Shown piece after piece: positions 22,301 to 34,749 of a stretch of 64,000 nucleotides of DNA. The notes under the pieces were generated by a model that saw only the letters and a program-made list of their open reading frames with translations, did no database searches and was not told the DNA's origin. The stretch spans positions 313,101 to 377,100 of the forward strand of contig SSNP01000292.1 of the NCBI GenBank assembly GCA_006937955.1, given 5' to 3'. Position numbers and translations under genes: made by a program. This DNA is from Pachypanchax playfairii. Its lineage: Eukaryota > Chordata > Actinopteri > Cyprinodontiformes > Aplocheilidae. Every line of letters begins with the position of its first letter. Position 1 is the stretch's first letter.

Positions 22301-25300
22301 GTCATTTTTTTTACATGACAAAAAGCTGGCATTTGAACAGTGGTGTGTGTGTGTATATATCCACTGTAGTTTGAAAACTAACCAAAAATGACATGAAACA
22401 GAAAGCCTGATGGCCTCAAAGCCAAGGTAAAACTCCTTTTGTAAACACAGGATTGATGTATCAAGTAGGGCCCTACCGATATGGGGGTCCAGGGTGAAAT
22501 CGGCTATCGGTAAAAAATTGCAGATAATATTTATCGATTTATTTTTGTCATATGTGTTTCTGCATCTCCATTAATGAGAATGCCCAGTTAAAAATGTAAT
22601 TGGGCTACATATCCAGCAGATGTGTGTGCTAAATAAATGTTCATAAAATAGATAAACTTGTCTATTATTTACATTTCTTGGAGTCAGTGAATAATTCAGA
22701 TAGTTCATGGTGTCTAACAGGTGCAGTGTTTTAGCTTTCAGTAATATTTTTTTCTGGTGGATGGATTTATCGGCCATTATATCGGCTATCGGCTGCTCTA
22801 AAGTCTTTATACCAGTATCAGTATCAAAAAATCCATATTGGTCAGGCCCTAGTATCAAGACATTTAATCAATTAATTATCTATTTCCCAACTCTGCTTCA
22901 ACTCTAAGTTTTGGGTTCCCAAACAGCTGATTTTATTGAGTTTAATCAGCTTCAAGTATCTTTACTCAGAGTTCCACCTGAACACGAGCAGAATAAAAAG
23001 TCTTCATCAATGGATCTGATACTTGGAATCACCATGACAACTGGAGCAGGCCAACCTTAAAGCTCACAAAGAATTAAAAAACAGCTGAGAGAGGCTGCTT
23101 GAAGGTGTTTTTTTTCTTCATAACTGCCTTGATTCTAAACAGAAATCTATATTGTAGGATTACCTACCTATGGAATGATATTCCAGACACGTTTTTGTAG
23201 TTATTGGTGCAGTTGTAACCTGCACAAGACTCAGGCTCAGGCTGCATTTGAGGCAGTTTTAAGCCCCAAATCTGACCACAGATTCCTGTTTTGAAAAGGA
23301 TGTGGATTTTCCATTGAGTCACATGACCATCTGCCTTTTCCTCCCTCTCTATTATAACTCTGTGGTGATAACAGGGATTTCTTTCATCTGTTAAGTGTCT
23401 GAATTCCAGCTGCACAGATTCAGTTGATCTTTTTTGTTGTTGAGTTTTTTCAGATTCTTAATGAATTCTAAAAGTAAAAAATAGGCAACTGGAAATTTTC
23501 AATTTCTTGAATACTTTTCATCTAAAAGGCTTCTTCATGAATTAATTAGTATTAAAGATTAGATTAATTTCAGATGCTTTGATTTCTCCACAATCCTTTA
23601 GCTGATTTGTTAGAGTGCTTTAAATAAAGTCTCTTTGTCCACTGTATTTGGTGTGAACTTATGGTGTTTTCATGCATGTCATAAAATGACTTAATTACAG
23701 TTATGGCCCATTCCAAATAGGATGAAAAGTACTGACCTCTAATGTGTTGGGGTTTTTGATCAAGTCTGTGTGCATCATGTTCTTCTGTAGGATTTATCAG
23801 TGGTTATGTTTTTCACCAGTCTTTTGTACATCTTCAGATGACTGACTTCATCTATTTTTGTTCTCAGTTGGTCTTGGTGTTAGGTGACCTGCACATTCCC
23901 CATCGATGCAACACGCTCCCAGCAAAGTTTAAGAAGCTGTTGGTTCCAGGGAAAATCCAGCACATTCTCTGCACGGGCAATCTTTGCACCAAGGAGAGTT
24001 ATGACTACCTGAAGACCCTGGCTGGGGATGTTCACATAGTCCGAGGAGACTTTGATGAGGTCTGTGTGTGTGTGCCTTGTTTTTAAACTTTGTATATAAG
24101 AGCTAACAGAAAAGGTCATATTTCTGTAGAATTCTTACCTTAATGAGTCAAGTCAAGTTTATTTATAAAGTACATTTAAAAACAACCAAGGTTGACCAAA
24201 GTGTTGTATAATAAAATTGTATAAAAACAGAATAAAATCTATAAAATACATAAACGCCTCACAAATAAAACAATCAGATTAAACCCTGTTAAAAGCCAAA
24301 GAGAAGAGGTGGGTTTTAAAAGGAACCCCAGCTACAAAGACTAGTAGTTCTTAAAAGATAAATGTTAGTATAGTTGTAATAGAGACATAAAAAACCTTTT
24401 TGATGTCTTCGTTTTTATAAAATTTGTAATAGAATAGTTTAACTCTTAAGTCATTAAGTTGTTAAGGTTGCAATTGTTAGCGTTACAATGCACTCTTGGT
24501 AGTGAGGTAGTATGGTTGCACCGGCCAGCTTTGGGATCTTGTTGTGACTGTTCAGCGACATAAACATGTCATCTGTTCAGCTTTTTTAATTTGAACCCAA
24601 AGCGAAACATTAATGAGGAGGACAGCACTGACGATGTTTCACAAAACAAGCGTCAGAATGAAGAGAAAGTAGGGCCGGATGAAGCAAGAGCGGGATAAAA
24701 CCAGTGGTGCATGTGCGTCAAATGCGTCTCCATGGTAACCTAAAGGGAGAGTATTTGTTGTCAAGAGCTCCCATTTTTGTCACGTTAGTTCACGGTAAGC
24801 TGACGTGTGATCAAACTTATTCAATAATCAATCATTTTGGAGAATATTAGCATCCAGAGCTGTTGTGTGCTTTATGGTAAATGGTAAATGTCCTGTATTT
24901 GTATAATGTTTTCTAGTCATTCAGACCACTCAAAGCGCTTTCACACTACAAGGTTTTGCATTCACCCATTCACACAACCCAATATTTAAACCGGGGGGAG
25001 AACGGAGGAACTAACACTCACACAACCCAATACTGCTCTAACCACTGAGCAATTGTGGTCTGCGATAACAACTTGCTGCACATCAGCTGGCCACTGTGCC
25101 GCTGCATCTGATGTATCTGAATCTGTCTGAGGTCAAATTTGGAGAACACTGTATTGTTACATTACTGATTGTTTTGATGACTGGAGAGGTGAATTGTCAG
25201 TTTCATCTGTGATGAGTGGCGCATCCGATGGTTTGTGACAGAAGCGGCAACTGCAGGAGCGCGTTGTCTGCTCAGGAGATTGTCCAGCGTCTCTTGTCTT

Positions 25301-27946
25301 TGGCACTTTTTACCGCAGATTTCACTTTCTCCCCGAGGGCATTTAGGCTTCTTGTGTGAAAATGGTTGGACAGGCATTTAGTTCCAGTCTTTGCTTATAC
25401 CCAGCTGCTCCAGTCAGTCTTTCAGTAGTTGTAGTGGACTAAAAGCCTCAAACGCATCAGGAGAAAAATGTCGTGGAAGACAGTTGTGAAGTTGTGTCTG
25501 TCCACAAGAATCTCCCCATTGCTTTCTCCTTTTCTTTTCCGTAGGAAAGCAGTGTAAATTCACATCACTCCCCTTGTTGCCTGGAAATTTCATCCAAAAA
25601 CAGCGCATGGGGCATTTGACTTAATAATTACTATTGTGAGCATGTAAACAAACACTAGCGTTAATAGCTAAGTACAATATTCATCATCACCTCCAGAGTA
25701 CATTGCATGTGGAAAACATGGCATCCTACGTAGGTCAAAATATGTACTAAATATTATAGAGTTCTAAATCACTGGCAATATCTTATGTTTCTAACAACAT
25801 ATTTTGGTACAAGAGAAAAATCGTGGCTTATTTGGGCCTACATGTCTTCATAGCCTGGATTTTAAGAGCATATCTAAAATTTTCCAAGCTTGTGGAGGAT
25901 CTTATGTGAGACAATAAACTGTTCCAAAGTCTGGATGCAACTATAGCAAATGCCCTCTCTCCTTTAGTTTCTAATCTGCATTTGGGAGCCTCTAAGAGCA
26001 TCTGATCAGCTGACCTCAGAGATATTTTGGGCCAGTAAAGGTTTGGAAGCTCTGCAAGGTATGGAGCGCAGTACTGTTAAGGACCTTTAAAAATGAGCAG
26101 TAAGATTTTTAAACTCAGTGGAGAGAGCAGAGAACTGGAGTGATGTGGTCTTCCTTTTTGGAACCTGTCAGCAAACGAGCAGCAGCATTCTGCACCAGCT
26201 GAAAACTATGCAGAGAGCAATGATCTAAACCAGCATACAAGGAGTTACAGTATGGGATGAGATGAAAGCATGGACCACTTTTTCTAGAAAGTTTCTGCTG
26301 CGATAAGACTTGACTTTTCTTAATAGCCTTAAATGGTGAAAAGAACCCTTCACCTTAGTGGCTGATCTGACTATTTAAATAGAAATGTTTTCTGCCAAAT
26401 AAAAAACAGCAGCATAAAAACTGTTTGTCTCATATCATTCTTCTCTTAGAACTTGAACTACCCAGAGCAGAAGGTGGTCACAGTGGGCCAGTTTAAGATT
26501 GGCCTAATCCACGGTCACCAGGTGATTCCCTGGGGCGACATGGCCAGCCTTGCTCTGCTTCAGAGACAGCTAGATGTTGACATTCTCATTTCTGGGCACA
26601 CACACAAGTTTGAGGCATTTGAGAATGAAAACAAGTTCTACATCAACCCAGGTTCTGCTACTGGAGCCTACAGTCCACTGGAAAGGTAGGAGCTGATCAA
26701 CACATTTACTGAAGAACTTCAGCCTGCTGGTGTTTATGAGTTGTTTACAAGACATGTGAAACCAAAACAATTAAAATGCATCAAAATGCTTCATGTGATG
26801 ATTCGGCATCAATTAATTCATGACGAAGCTTAAAATAAATAAATAACTATGTCGAAGCTTTGTTGCAAAGCCGGAACAAACAAACAAAAACACACGGACT
26901 GTTACATGTTTTTGTTTAGTGAGTGGGGCCGCACAGGTAGTGTGCTTCCACACACTTGGAGTCAACCCCAGTAGTGAGAGAATCGGCTGCTCTATGACTT
27001 TGCCGTTTTGGAGGCTGCTGAAGCTGCTGCTATTTTGCAGAGACTGTAGAGCGAGTATTCTCCGTTGCTGGAGATACAGTAACAGCTCGTCGGAGTGCAT
27101 TGACCAGCTGTTATTCTTGCACAAGAATGTGTGTGTCCCAAATTCTGACAATGATAATAAAGAGTCTAATGAAGATGAGTAGCAGAATGTGGACGTTTGT
27201 CTCTCTCACAAACAAGAGGATGAGGGGGAGGGAGGTGAGGGAGTAGTGAGTGTCACTCTGCTCTACTATGTACAAAAGCACATTTTTTTCATAAACTCAG
27301 TGTTGTACAGTCAACAGATAGCTAATGATATGTGAAGCAAATATGTTGTTTATTTTGCATCAGGCCACAAATTAGTTATAAAATAAGTTACAGAAATGTA
27401 GAACCAGTTTATCCAAAGCTTCATAGTTGAACTGTTGTAAAACATCCTCCTCCCACCTTGCAAAGACACTATTGTGTTGTATTGTGTGATGTAAATGGGT
27501 CTTTAGCTAATTTATGTTATTCAAGTTGGGGTGTAGGGTTGAGTCAGGAGGAAATAACATTTCAGGGATTCCATTAATTACAGCTTGTCTGATACAATAC
27601 ACTATCTATACCACAACTCTTTGAACTCCTTTACTATCGTTTGCTGCTTGTGTTGTGTTATTTGGCATTATACTAGATTCAGAGCAGTTTGTTTGAATAA
27701 AACAGACTTTTTAAAGAGAACAACTTTCTTTTTAAAGTTGTTTCAGATATTACCAATTTAACAGTTTTCAGTTAAAGGACTTGGCAGCAAAGCTTTTGTT
27801 CTAAATCACATGTATGGTCTCTTCACAGAAACATCATCCCTTCTTTTGTATTAATGGACATACAGGCATCCACAGTGGTGACATATGTTTATCAGCTGAT
27901 CGGAGATGACGTCAAGGTGGAAAGAATCGAGTACAAGAAATCCTAA
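19383..27946 (+). CDS. vps29: Vacuolar protein sorting-associated protein 29 (retromer subunit)
   Basis: Vps29 is the small scaffold subunit of the retromer cargo-recognition trimer, binding Vps35 on endosomes. Coding exons: 19383-19385 (the ATG alone, then GTGAGT), 20305-20316 (12-bp microexon, AGHR), 23868-24059, 26450-26685, 27829-27946. Joined, they give 186 codons plus TAA, or 182 if the microexon is skipped; both are known vertebrate isoform lengths. The metallophosphoesterase fold is clear: GDLHIPHRC, LCTGNLC, GDFDE, LIHGHQV, SGHTHKFEAF. The start is fixed by the ATG in GAGAAGATGG. The donor after GATGAG (GTCTGT) is weak, but phase and protein continuity support it. Introns hold many transposons. 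Divergent neighbour: eif5. Confidence 0.97.
20305..20316 (+). other. vps29: vps29 alternative microexon (AGHR)
   Basis: CAACCAG|GCTGGTCACCGG|GTAAGTG: four codons with good splice sites on both sides, between an exon that ends exactly after ATG and an exon that starts TTG GTC TTG. Inclusion gives MAGHRLVLVLG, skipping gives MLVLVLG. Both are known human VPS29 N-termini. Confidence 0.9.
20518..22366 (+). mobile_element. Degenerate Tc1-like transposon in vps29 intron
   Basis: TA precedes CAGTGGATATTAAAAAGTC at 20518, and the inverted end ..ATATATCCACTG finishes at 22366, followed by TA. Within it, plus-strand pieces of a Tc1 transposase appear in order: helix-turn-helix region (20660-20935), HGGGSIMLWGF (about 21177), FQHDNDPKHTSKSTK (about 21332), and CPDLNPIEHLWGDL (about 21940-21985). 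Frames and stops are broken. An insert of about 530 bp splits the catalytic core. Confidence 0.85.
21405..21937. mobile_element. Insert within the degenerate Tc1 transposase
   Basis: Sequence continuity of the Tc1 core stops after HKV (about 21404) and resumes at ..CCAAGCCAGTGTCCAGAC (about 21938). The insert is G/C-richer than its surroundings. Its ends show weak inverted similarity (GGCTTTGGTA / TTTGCCAAGCC). Family unknown. Confidence 0.5.
22466..22851. mobile_element. hAT-type MITE with 8-bp target duplication
   Basis: 386 bp with terminal repeats TAGGGCCCTACCGATATGG / CCATATTGGTCAGGCCCTA. GTATCAAG occurs directly on both sides (22458-22465 and 22852-22859). Interior ATCGGCTATCGG motifs are typical of this hAT-derived group. 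Located in the vps29 intron before exon 3. Confidence 0.85.
22860..23867. other. vps29 intron, nothing recognised
   Basis: No coding frame or repeat structure recognised apart from short A/T runs. Confidence 0.5.
24872..25062 (-). mobile_element. SINE copy 2, internally deleted
   Basis: The reverse complement matches the SINE at 44886-45179: TTGCTCAGTGGTTAGAGCAG (A-box region), then TTGGGTTGTGTGAGTGTTAG, and the tail AAAGCGCTTTGAGTGGTCTG. About 100 bp containing the B box are missing, so it could not be transcribed by Pol III from its own promoter. Confidence 0.8.
25162..25620 (-). pseudogene. THAP-domain fragment from a DNA transposon
   Basis: Minus-strand frame from 25608: NLHCFPTEKKRRKQW followed by CLPRHFSPDAFEAFS. 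These are the central and C-terminal landmarks of a THAP zinc-finger. A stop follows at about 25414; then HKKPKCPRGESEICGKKCQR and ETLDNLL continue in a second frame to 25162. THAP domains occur in P-element and Kolobok transposases. It sits inside the insert that splits the LINE at 24146-26440. Confidence 0.55.
26919..27182 (+). pseudogene. hAT transposase C-terminal remnant
   Basis: Plus-strand pieces VNPSSERIGCSMT and CIDQLLFLHKNV resemble the C-terminal dimerisation region of hAT transposases (SSERVFS.. and ..LLFLHKN). The frame between them is disturbed. It lies in the last intron of vps29. Confidence 0.55.
27183..27828. other. Last vps29 intron, remaining part
   Basis: Nothing recognised before the acceptor CTTCACAG at 27828. 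Confidence 0.5.
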
Positions 27947-28239
27947 AAGATGAGGCAAGGAAGGGGAGTTAAGTTAATGAGGCTCCACCAGGGGGCAGCA
28001 GCTCTGTGTCACACCACATCATTGACACTGTCTCAAAATGTTTCGTAACATAACCTGTGTATTATATTGTGTGAAAGTCATCACGCCTCCTTATATGTGA
28101 GCTGTCAGAGAATTCAGCAAAGTCACATGTTTTACTGTCAACAGAAATAAATATGTGGTGCCATTTTGTTCTTTTTCTTTTCTGTTGTAATTCCTTTTTT
28201 GTGTTCTGCACATGTGACCAACTGGCTTCTTTATTCTGC

Positions 28240-28245
28240 AATAAA
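28240..28245 (+). promoter_or_regulatory. vps29 poly(A) signal
   Basis: AATAAA 294 nt after the stop codon; a second AATAAA lies at 28146-28151. The 3' UTR would end near 28150-28265. Confidence 0.6.
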
Positions 28246-28265
28246 ATGAAATGTCACTTCATCTG

Positions 28266-30451
28266 TCACTTTGACTTTTAATTAACCATGTTCACAAACA
28301 TTTCAGATACACGGCGGAGACTTTGTAGAACTGAACAAATAGTTAAGAAAAAAACCCTAATAGGTAGTGATTGTTTTGGGTTTATTGAGCTGTATTTTGT
28401 TAAATGCAGATAAAGAAAAATACACGTCACAGCTAATAGGAAGAAATTGGACCAATTTACTATGTTCACTTTAGCAGCAAATTAGATTCAGAACCAAGCT
28501 CTTGGACCTGTTTACATTCCAAATGCTCCTTTTTCTCTTTGGTCCATTTCTTCCAATGAACACTGATCAGTCTTCACACTCACATATGTATGTCAAATTA
28601 AAGTTGAATGAGAATTAAACATAGACATACATCAAACATGTAGACATACTGAGCATTAATCGAACACATTTCTGGTATTTAAAAATAAATCAGTTTAAGA
28701 GAAATATTTGAGTCCAGTTTGACACTATGGAGGAAAGACTGATTTTTGTCCTTGTTTCTGCAAGTTTTCTTTTATTAAATTATGTTCCAGGTGGATTGTC
28801 AGATAAAACTGGTGTTGGACTCTGGGAGGCAAAACTTCAAATATTGATATCAAGTTTTTCTGAAATTTCAGACTGCAGTTTAAAACATGATGTGTTTGAT
28901 GGGATGAGACTACGCCTCTTTTCTACAGTTGTTTTGGAAAATCCCTAACTTTTTCCTGATGTATTGTCTTTGTGCTTAAAGGAATTTAAATTATGAATAC
29001 CTGCCATGTCTGACTCGCCCACACAAAGCTTCTCTGTCGTTAGAGTGAGATTTAAGTGGATTACCTGTCAGTGTGCAATTTGAATGTTTGTTATATGTTT
29101 ACTCGACTGGAAAATTCCACAAATTAATCATTAAATGAAGACCATGCCTCAGATCTTTATGTGTATAATAGAAAGCAGTGAAGGAATCCATGGTAAGGCT
29201 GTGAGGAGCTGACATTACTGACATAAATACCTACAGCATCACATACAAGCAGGTTTAAAATTTGCCACATACAAAATGATTGGCTCAGAGAGGTGCTGGC
29301 AAAATGGTATTGGTTTCTGACTATCACAATCAACAGATGACATCGAAAATTTGGGTTTCTTCTATTAAGATCAGGATCGTCTCCACCAAACTTAATTTAA
29401 TAAAGTTTATAAACAACAGACCATTAATGTTCAACAGAATATTAAAAACAAACTAAGTAGACTGGCTGGAATATTAACAACAGTATTCTTAACTTAATAT
29501 TTACATCCTTGTTCAGGAAGGTTGGTTTCTGACCAGTATATTTTAAACCTCTGATGTGCAGCTGTGATCACAGTAACATCAAGCTGCTTGGAGATGGTCT
29601 CATGGTTGAACCATAGTTCAAACTTCAGATTCCAGCTGGGATATTATCATTTTTATCAGTTTCAAGTTGTTTCAGTAATCATTGTGGAGTTTTCTTTCTA
29701 ACATCCTTACCTACTGTACATCTGTGTATCTTCAGCATGGGGGAGAAGATTCTTAATCCTTGAGAAATCCAATGAGTAATATACTGACTGCATCTCAATT
29801 ATAATTATCAATAAAAAGCTCAAACATATCAGTCAGTGAGATGAGACTAAAACAAACAGAGAACAATATTAAAGACGAATTAAACTATGAACAAGAATTA
29901 CACGATCCACTGCATCAAAAGCTGCACGGAGGTTGAGGAGAACCAGAACAGGAATGTAAACAACAGTATTAAACACTTTGGTGAGTGGAGTTAGAGTCAT
30001 TTGGACATATAAAAAACATGAAGTTTTATTTTCTGTTTTCAGGGTCAGAAATCGGTACTTGTCCGGGACAAGTACCGACAAGTTGTCCCCTCTCCTGGAG
30101 ATAATGAAAGTAAGAGGCTGTATGGGGGAAATTCCCATCACAGCTTTTATAAGCTTGTATAATGACACCTTTTGAAGAATGTGTAGTCCACCATCAGTGC
30201 TAAGATTGATCACACTGAAAAGATGGGGAAAAAGTTTTGGAACAAATGGAGGAAGAAATCGAAGAAGACGGACACTCGACCTCTAATAAATAACAGCAAC
30301 AGCGACACACAGCCTGGTATGTAAGAACCTCCGTGTGATGTGTGTAAAAAGATGATCCTCTTCGCTTGTTGAGCTGGTTTGTAATGAGGAAAATATTGCG
30401 TTGGAATTATAAAAAATTTTACGGAGAACTTTAACTCTGCGCGGATGTTAT
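28266..30451. other. Intergenic; faint LINE remains
   Basis: Mostly unrecognised A/T-rich DNA. On the minus strand at about 29869-29970, VLVLLNLRAAFDAVDRVI resembles the RT palm motif of L2-type LINEs, so part of 29500-30215 is probably a worn LINE. Confidence 0.35.
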
Positions 30452-30669
30452 TGTAGCCGAGACTTCTGTTTGTGCGCCTATACTGGCATGAGCTACAAAA
30501 TAATCACACGAAGTGGTACTGCTGAACCGGCACAAGGCGCCGTCTTTATTTTCTTCTTTCAACCCGTCACAGAACAGTCATAACCACGGGCCAGCTTCCG
30601 CTCTGCCCTTTTCCAAAATAAAACACCGGAAACACACGGCCTCTTTAACACAATATTAAATCCTTTACA
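30452..30669 (-). repeat. Gypsy 3' LTR
   Basis: 218 bp; differs from the other LTR by one base change (ATGAGCTAC / ATGAACTAC) and one C insertion/deletion. Confidence 0.93.
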
Positions 30670-31022
30670 TACCTCCCACCCCGCAAAAAGAAACGTCCTC
30701 GTTTCCAAACAAAAACACATTTAGGTATTACTACAGAAACAAATCCAGCAACTATCAAAAGCACAACTCTAACACAATGGTGCCCCCGAATAACAGCACA
30801 TAGTCTAACATTGTCTGTCGTACACCAGTTACTACCGATACACCCTAGTATATAAACATACAAACCACACACTACATACAAGGCATATGTTAAGCTCCAA
30901 CTTCTTTTCTTTTCTTCTGTTTTCCAGGTAAAACAATCATCACATCTCCATCAAGAAATTACACTTCTTTTTTTTTTTATACATAATGTAAACTAGAGCA
31001 ACTGCTATTAACCATAAACCAC

Positions 31023-31775
31023 TCAGTGATAAGTAACAAAGTCCCTGAAACGAAGTGGTGGTCTCCACACTCTCCCTGAACGAGACATGGTGTACTGTGA
31101 GTCCTCTGTTTCAGTCCCCAGAACAGTACCAGAGTCAGCTGTGACCAGCAGCTCGTCAGGACCACTGGCTCCGTCTGGTGATCCTGCACTCTGCTGATGA
31201 GGGACAGAAACTAGGGAATCCGGGGCAGCACCTGCCCCAGCAGCAGGCATCTGAAGGGTGTATGGTCTTAGTCTGTCATAATGAACAACCCGTCCGTGTC
31301 CAGCTTGGCCAGAGGGGTCACTAATGCGATATGTGAGCCCACATTCCCCCTGCGTGTCCAATATGGCCAGAACTCTGTAGGGTCCTTTCCAGTGAGGAGC
31401 CAGCTTGATACGGTCCTCTGTGGGATCATGCAGCCAAACCAGATCCCCCACCACATATGGTCGGTGCCGAGACAACCTGTCATAATAAAGCTTTTGCCTC
31501 TCATGGGCATGAGCCCCATGGAGCCTCGCGCCCCTGAAAGCAGTGTCCAGTCTCTTCACCAAAGATGTCACAAAGTCAGCATGTGAGAAGGATGGATCGG
31601 GATGCCCAGTTTGGGAGGGCACCAAAACATCCACTGGAACACGAGCCTCCCGTCCATGAGTCAGAAAATAAGGCGTGTAGTTAGTGCTAGTGTGGACAGA
31701 GGTGTTGTAGGCAAAAGCCACATGTTTAACATGGTGATCCCATTCACCTCCACAAGCAAGCAGTGATTTGGCCTA
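31023..31775 (-). pseudogene. Gypsy integrase C-terminal part, after an in-frame stop
   Basis: Same reading frame as 31776-32723 but separated from it by a TAG at 31773-31775. Begins AFAYNTSVHTSTNYTPYFLT, the classical post-catalytic segment of gypsy integrases, then a GPY-type stretch (HWKGPYRVLAIL). The stop truncates integrase directly after its DDE core. Confidence 0.85.
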
Positions 31776-32723
31776 CTGGTTGATGAGAGTCCGGTTAAAG
31801 CGTTCCACCATCCCATCCGATTTGGGATTATATGGTGTGGTGCGTGTTTTCTTAATCCCTAGAAGCTGACAGAGTTTCTGAATGATCTCAGCCTCAAACT
31901 GCCTGCCCTGATCACTGTGGATGGTTTCTGGAACGCCATGACAAAGCACATAATCCTCAAATAAGCACTGTGCTACAGACTGGGCTGTCTGGTTATGGAG
32001 AGGATACAAGGTGAAGTAGTCTTCCACTACCAACACATATCTGTTCCCCTTTGATGTCACTGGTAATTCTAGGATGTCAGCCGCAACTCTTTGGAAAGGT
32101 CGAGTTGCGGGGGACCCTCCCATTGGGGCCCGATATTTTGGCACAGGGGCTTTAAAGGTCTGACAGGGGACACATTGCTCACACCACTGTTGAATGTCTT
32201 TAAACATGGAGGGCCAATAACAGGTTAGCCTTGCACGCTCCCACACTCTCTCTGCTGAAAAATGTGCCGATGCGGGACCTCCGTGAAGATGCTGTAGCAC
32301 CTCAGAGACAAGTGAGGGAGGAACCACTACTTGGCACAAACTATCACCAGTGAGGGAGGAATTCACCTTTCGGCAAAGCAGCCCATTCACAACAGAGAGA
32401 CAGGGGTACTCCGTCCATAATTTCCGCAGCCACCGGGAGCTGCCCCTCATTTCTCCCCGAGATGGGCGAGCTCCTCCCCCCTCAATCCACTTCAAAACTC
32501 TTTTGATATCTGGATCCGCACATTGAAGCTCTCTCATTCCAAATCCATCACCTGAGAGTGCCTGAAAGAAGGACAAGTCCTCCAACTCTCCATTCTCTGC
32601 CGCAGATTGAGGTGAAATGGCAGGATCCGGGGAACCAAGATCACCCGATGATGCCAGAGGCACTGGAGCAGGTGCCTGATCAGCAGCGGTCTGAACTGAT
32701 GTACAGCCCACACTATGGCCCAC
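31776..32723 (-). pseudogene. Gypsy integrase N-terminal and catalytic part
   Basis: Contains the zinc-binding end WCEQCVPCQ, first Asp in AADILELP, second in IHSDQGRQFE, and Glu in MVERFNRTL: a DDE integrase core. Upstream it overlaps the end of the RT/RNase H frame in another frame, so the polyprotein is frameshifted at about 32690. It ends at the TAG described for the C-terminal part. Confidence 0.85.
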
Positions 32724-34624
32724 AGTTCTCTGTCAAATGTGGACCAGCGCTTTTCAGTGGGAGTGAGTGCTTGGCTGGCATACACCACTACCCTCTCCAT
32801 TCTGTCCTTGTCTTGTGCCAGCACAGCCCCCACAGATTCCAAAGAGGCATCAGTGTACACTTTAAAGGGGCTACTGAAATCAGGCATTGTGACAACTGGT
32901 GCAGAAGAGAGCACCTCTCTCAGATACTCAAAAGCCGCATCACATTCAGCTGTCCACTGAAAGGGAGTGTCCTTACATGTTAGATGGTGCAGGGGAGCTG
33001 CACGCCGGGCAAAGTCCTTGACAAAGCGCCTATAATAGGAGCACAGGCCGACAAATGCTCTCACTTCAGTTGGATTCTGAGGTTTAGGCCAGGATCTGAC
33101 TTTTTCAGTGTTTCTGGGGTCTGGCTGGAGACCATGGTGAGAGACAACATGCCCCAGAAACACAACATGGTCACGTGCCAGGTGACATTTGTTTGGATTC
33201 AGTCTAAGACCTGCTGCTCTGATCCTGGAGAAGACCTCACGCAGGCTGGAGAGGTGATCCTCAAATGTGGGACTGTATATCAAAACATCATCGAGGTACA
33301 CCATGCACACCTGCCATGGGAGCCCGCGCAACACTAGCTCCATCATACGCTGGAATGTTGCCGGTGAGTTGGTGAGGCCCATAGGCATTGATCTCCACTG
33401 ATAGAGGCCCCGTCCCGTATTGAAGGCTGTCTTTTCTCTGTCTTCTTCTGCAACCTCCACCTGCCAGTAGCCGTTAGAAAAGTCCAACGTGCTAAACCAC
33501 AGGGAGCCTGCCAGTGCATCCAGGGTGTCATCCACCCTGGGGAGAGGATGGGAGTCTTTCACTGTTATGCTGTTTAAACGGCGGTAGTCAATACAGAATC
33601 GCCACTCACCATTCTTTTTCTTTACTAGAACCACTGGTGAGGACCAGGGACTGCAGCTTTCCTCTATCCTTCTATCTGCCAACAAGGTTGCTACCTGCCG
33701 GTCAATCTCCTCCCTCTTTTCTGGTGAGGTCCAGTAGGCACGCTGTCGTAGAGGAGGATGATCACCTGTTTTAATGTGATGCTTGATGAGAGTACATTTG
33801 CCACTTGTCCCTTTCGTTGTGCTGAAAATCTCCTTGTGCTCCGCCAGCAGCGCCAGGAGCTGTTCTTTTTGCTGCGGATCGACCGGAGACTCCTCCAGTG
33901 ACACTAAAGGCACACCAGTGGCTGAGATAGCAGAGACCAATTCATCTGTGTGGAGGGGAATTGTCACCAGTTCTGACTCATCTACAGAGAAAAACTCCCC
34001 CAGATGCAGGCCCGCTCTCAGTAGAATGTCACGATCAGTTGGATTCAGTACGCGGGCAGTGGTCAGTCCATCTTTCACTGAGGTGAGTGTGTGAGCTACC
34101 ACACACTCACTCTTACCAGGAAGGTTAGGTGCCAAGTAACCCACAAAACCAGGGAGCTGGTCAGCAGGCCCAGCAGATGTCAGGCTCACAGGCACTAGCA
34201 TTTCACTGAGGGGTGGCAGTGTTACAGTTGAGGTAATGGAAACATTGCAACACTCTGGAATCAAATCCGGACTCCTCAAAAGTGGAATAGTAGTACCTTC
34301 TAGTTGCAGTCTGTATTGGTCAAAGTCCAAATGGGCACGATTAGCCACCAGAAAGTCCAGGCCCAGTAGCGCCCTCTGTGTCGAACCCCTCATCACATAG
34401 AAAACCTGCTGCCAAGATTTACTGCCTAGATGTAAAGTGGCCATAATAGTGCCCAATGTATCTAACATCTGGCCATTCACTGCACGTGCATCAATCAGTT
34501 CTGGATTCAAGGGTCTTCGACGCAGGGCTGGCACAGACATGCGAAAATCGGCACTGATGAATGACTCTGTTGACCCAGAATCCAATAATATGTTGATTTC
34601 AGTCCCCTCAATGTTTCCCCTCAC
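32534..34624 (-). pseudogene. Gypsy pol, protease-RT-RNase H (inner copy)
   Basis: Open frame of about 700 codons. Aspartic protease near the start (NILLDSGSTESFI), RT with MVYLDDVLIY, and RNase H beginning VYTDASLESVGAVLA. RNase H is cut short after WAIVWAVHQF, where the frame runs into unrelated reading; the second half of RNase H is missing. An extended partner copy lies at 35773-37511. Confidence 0.88.
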
Positions 34625-34749
34625 ATAAGAGGTACGATGCTGCTTTGTCTTGTCCTGAGCCAGTGCATCGTTTGGTGTAAGATGACATATGTCTTCTTGT
34701 GACGGGCCCCTGGGTTGCTCGCTAGCTGGTGTTTGGGCCGCAACATCAG

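Larger units (their letters stand above)
24146..26440 (-). mobile_element. LINE-like 3' region, interrupted by a 1.5-kb insert
   Basis: 24146-24345 (CAAGTTTATTTATAAAGTAC.., ..GAGGTGGGTTTTAAAA) and 25846-26440 (..AGCAGCATTCTGCACCAGCT, ..GTTACAGTATGGGATGAG) are parts of one common fish LINE, read antisense. The latter block parallels 43310-43420 in the L2 copy. The sequence between 24346 and 25845 is a later insert. Confidence 0.55.

Noticed and set aside
28727..28948. Open frame beginning MEERLIFVLVSASFLLL, resembling a signal peptide
   Set aside because: Isolated, short, without homology that I recognise and without splice or promoter context.
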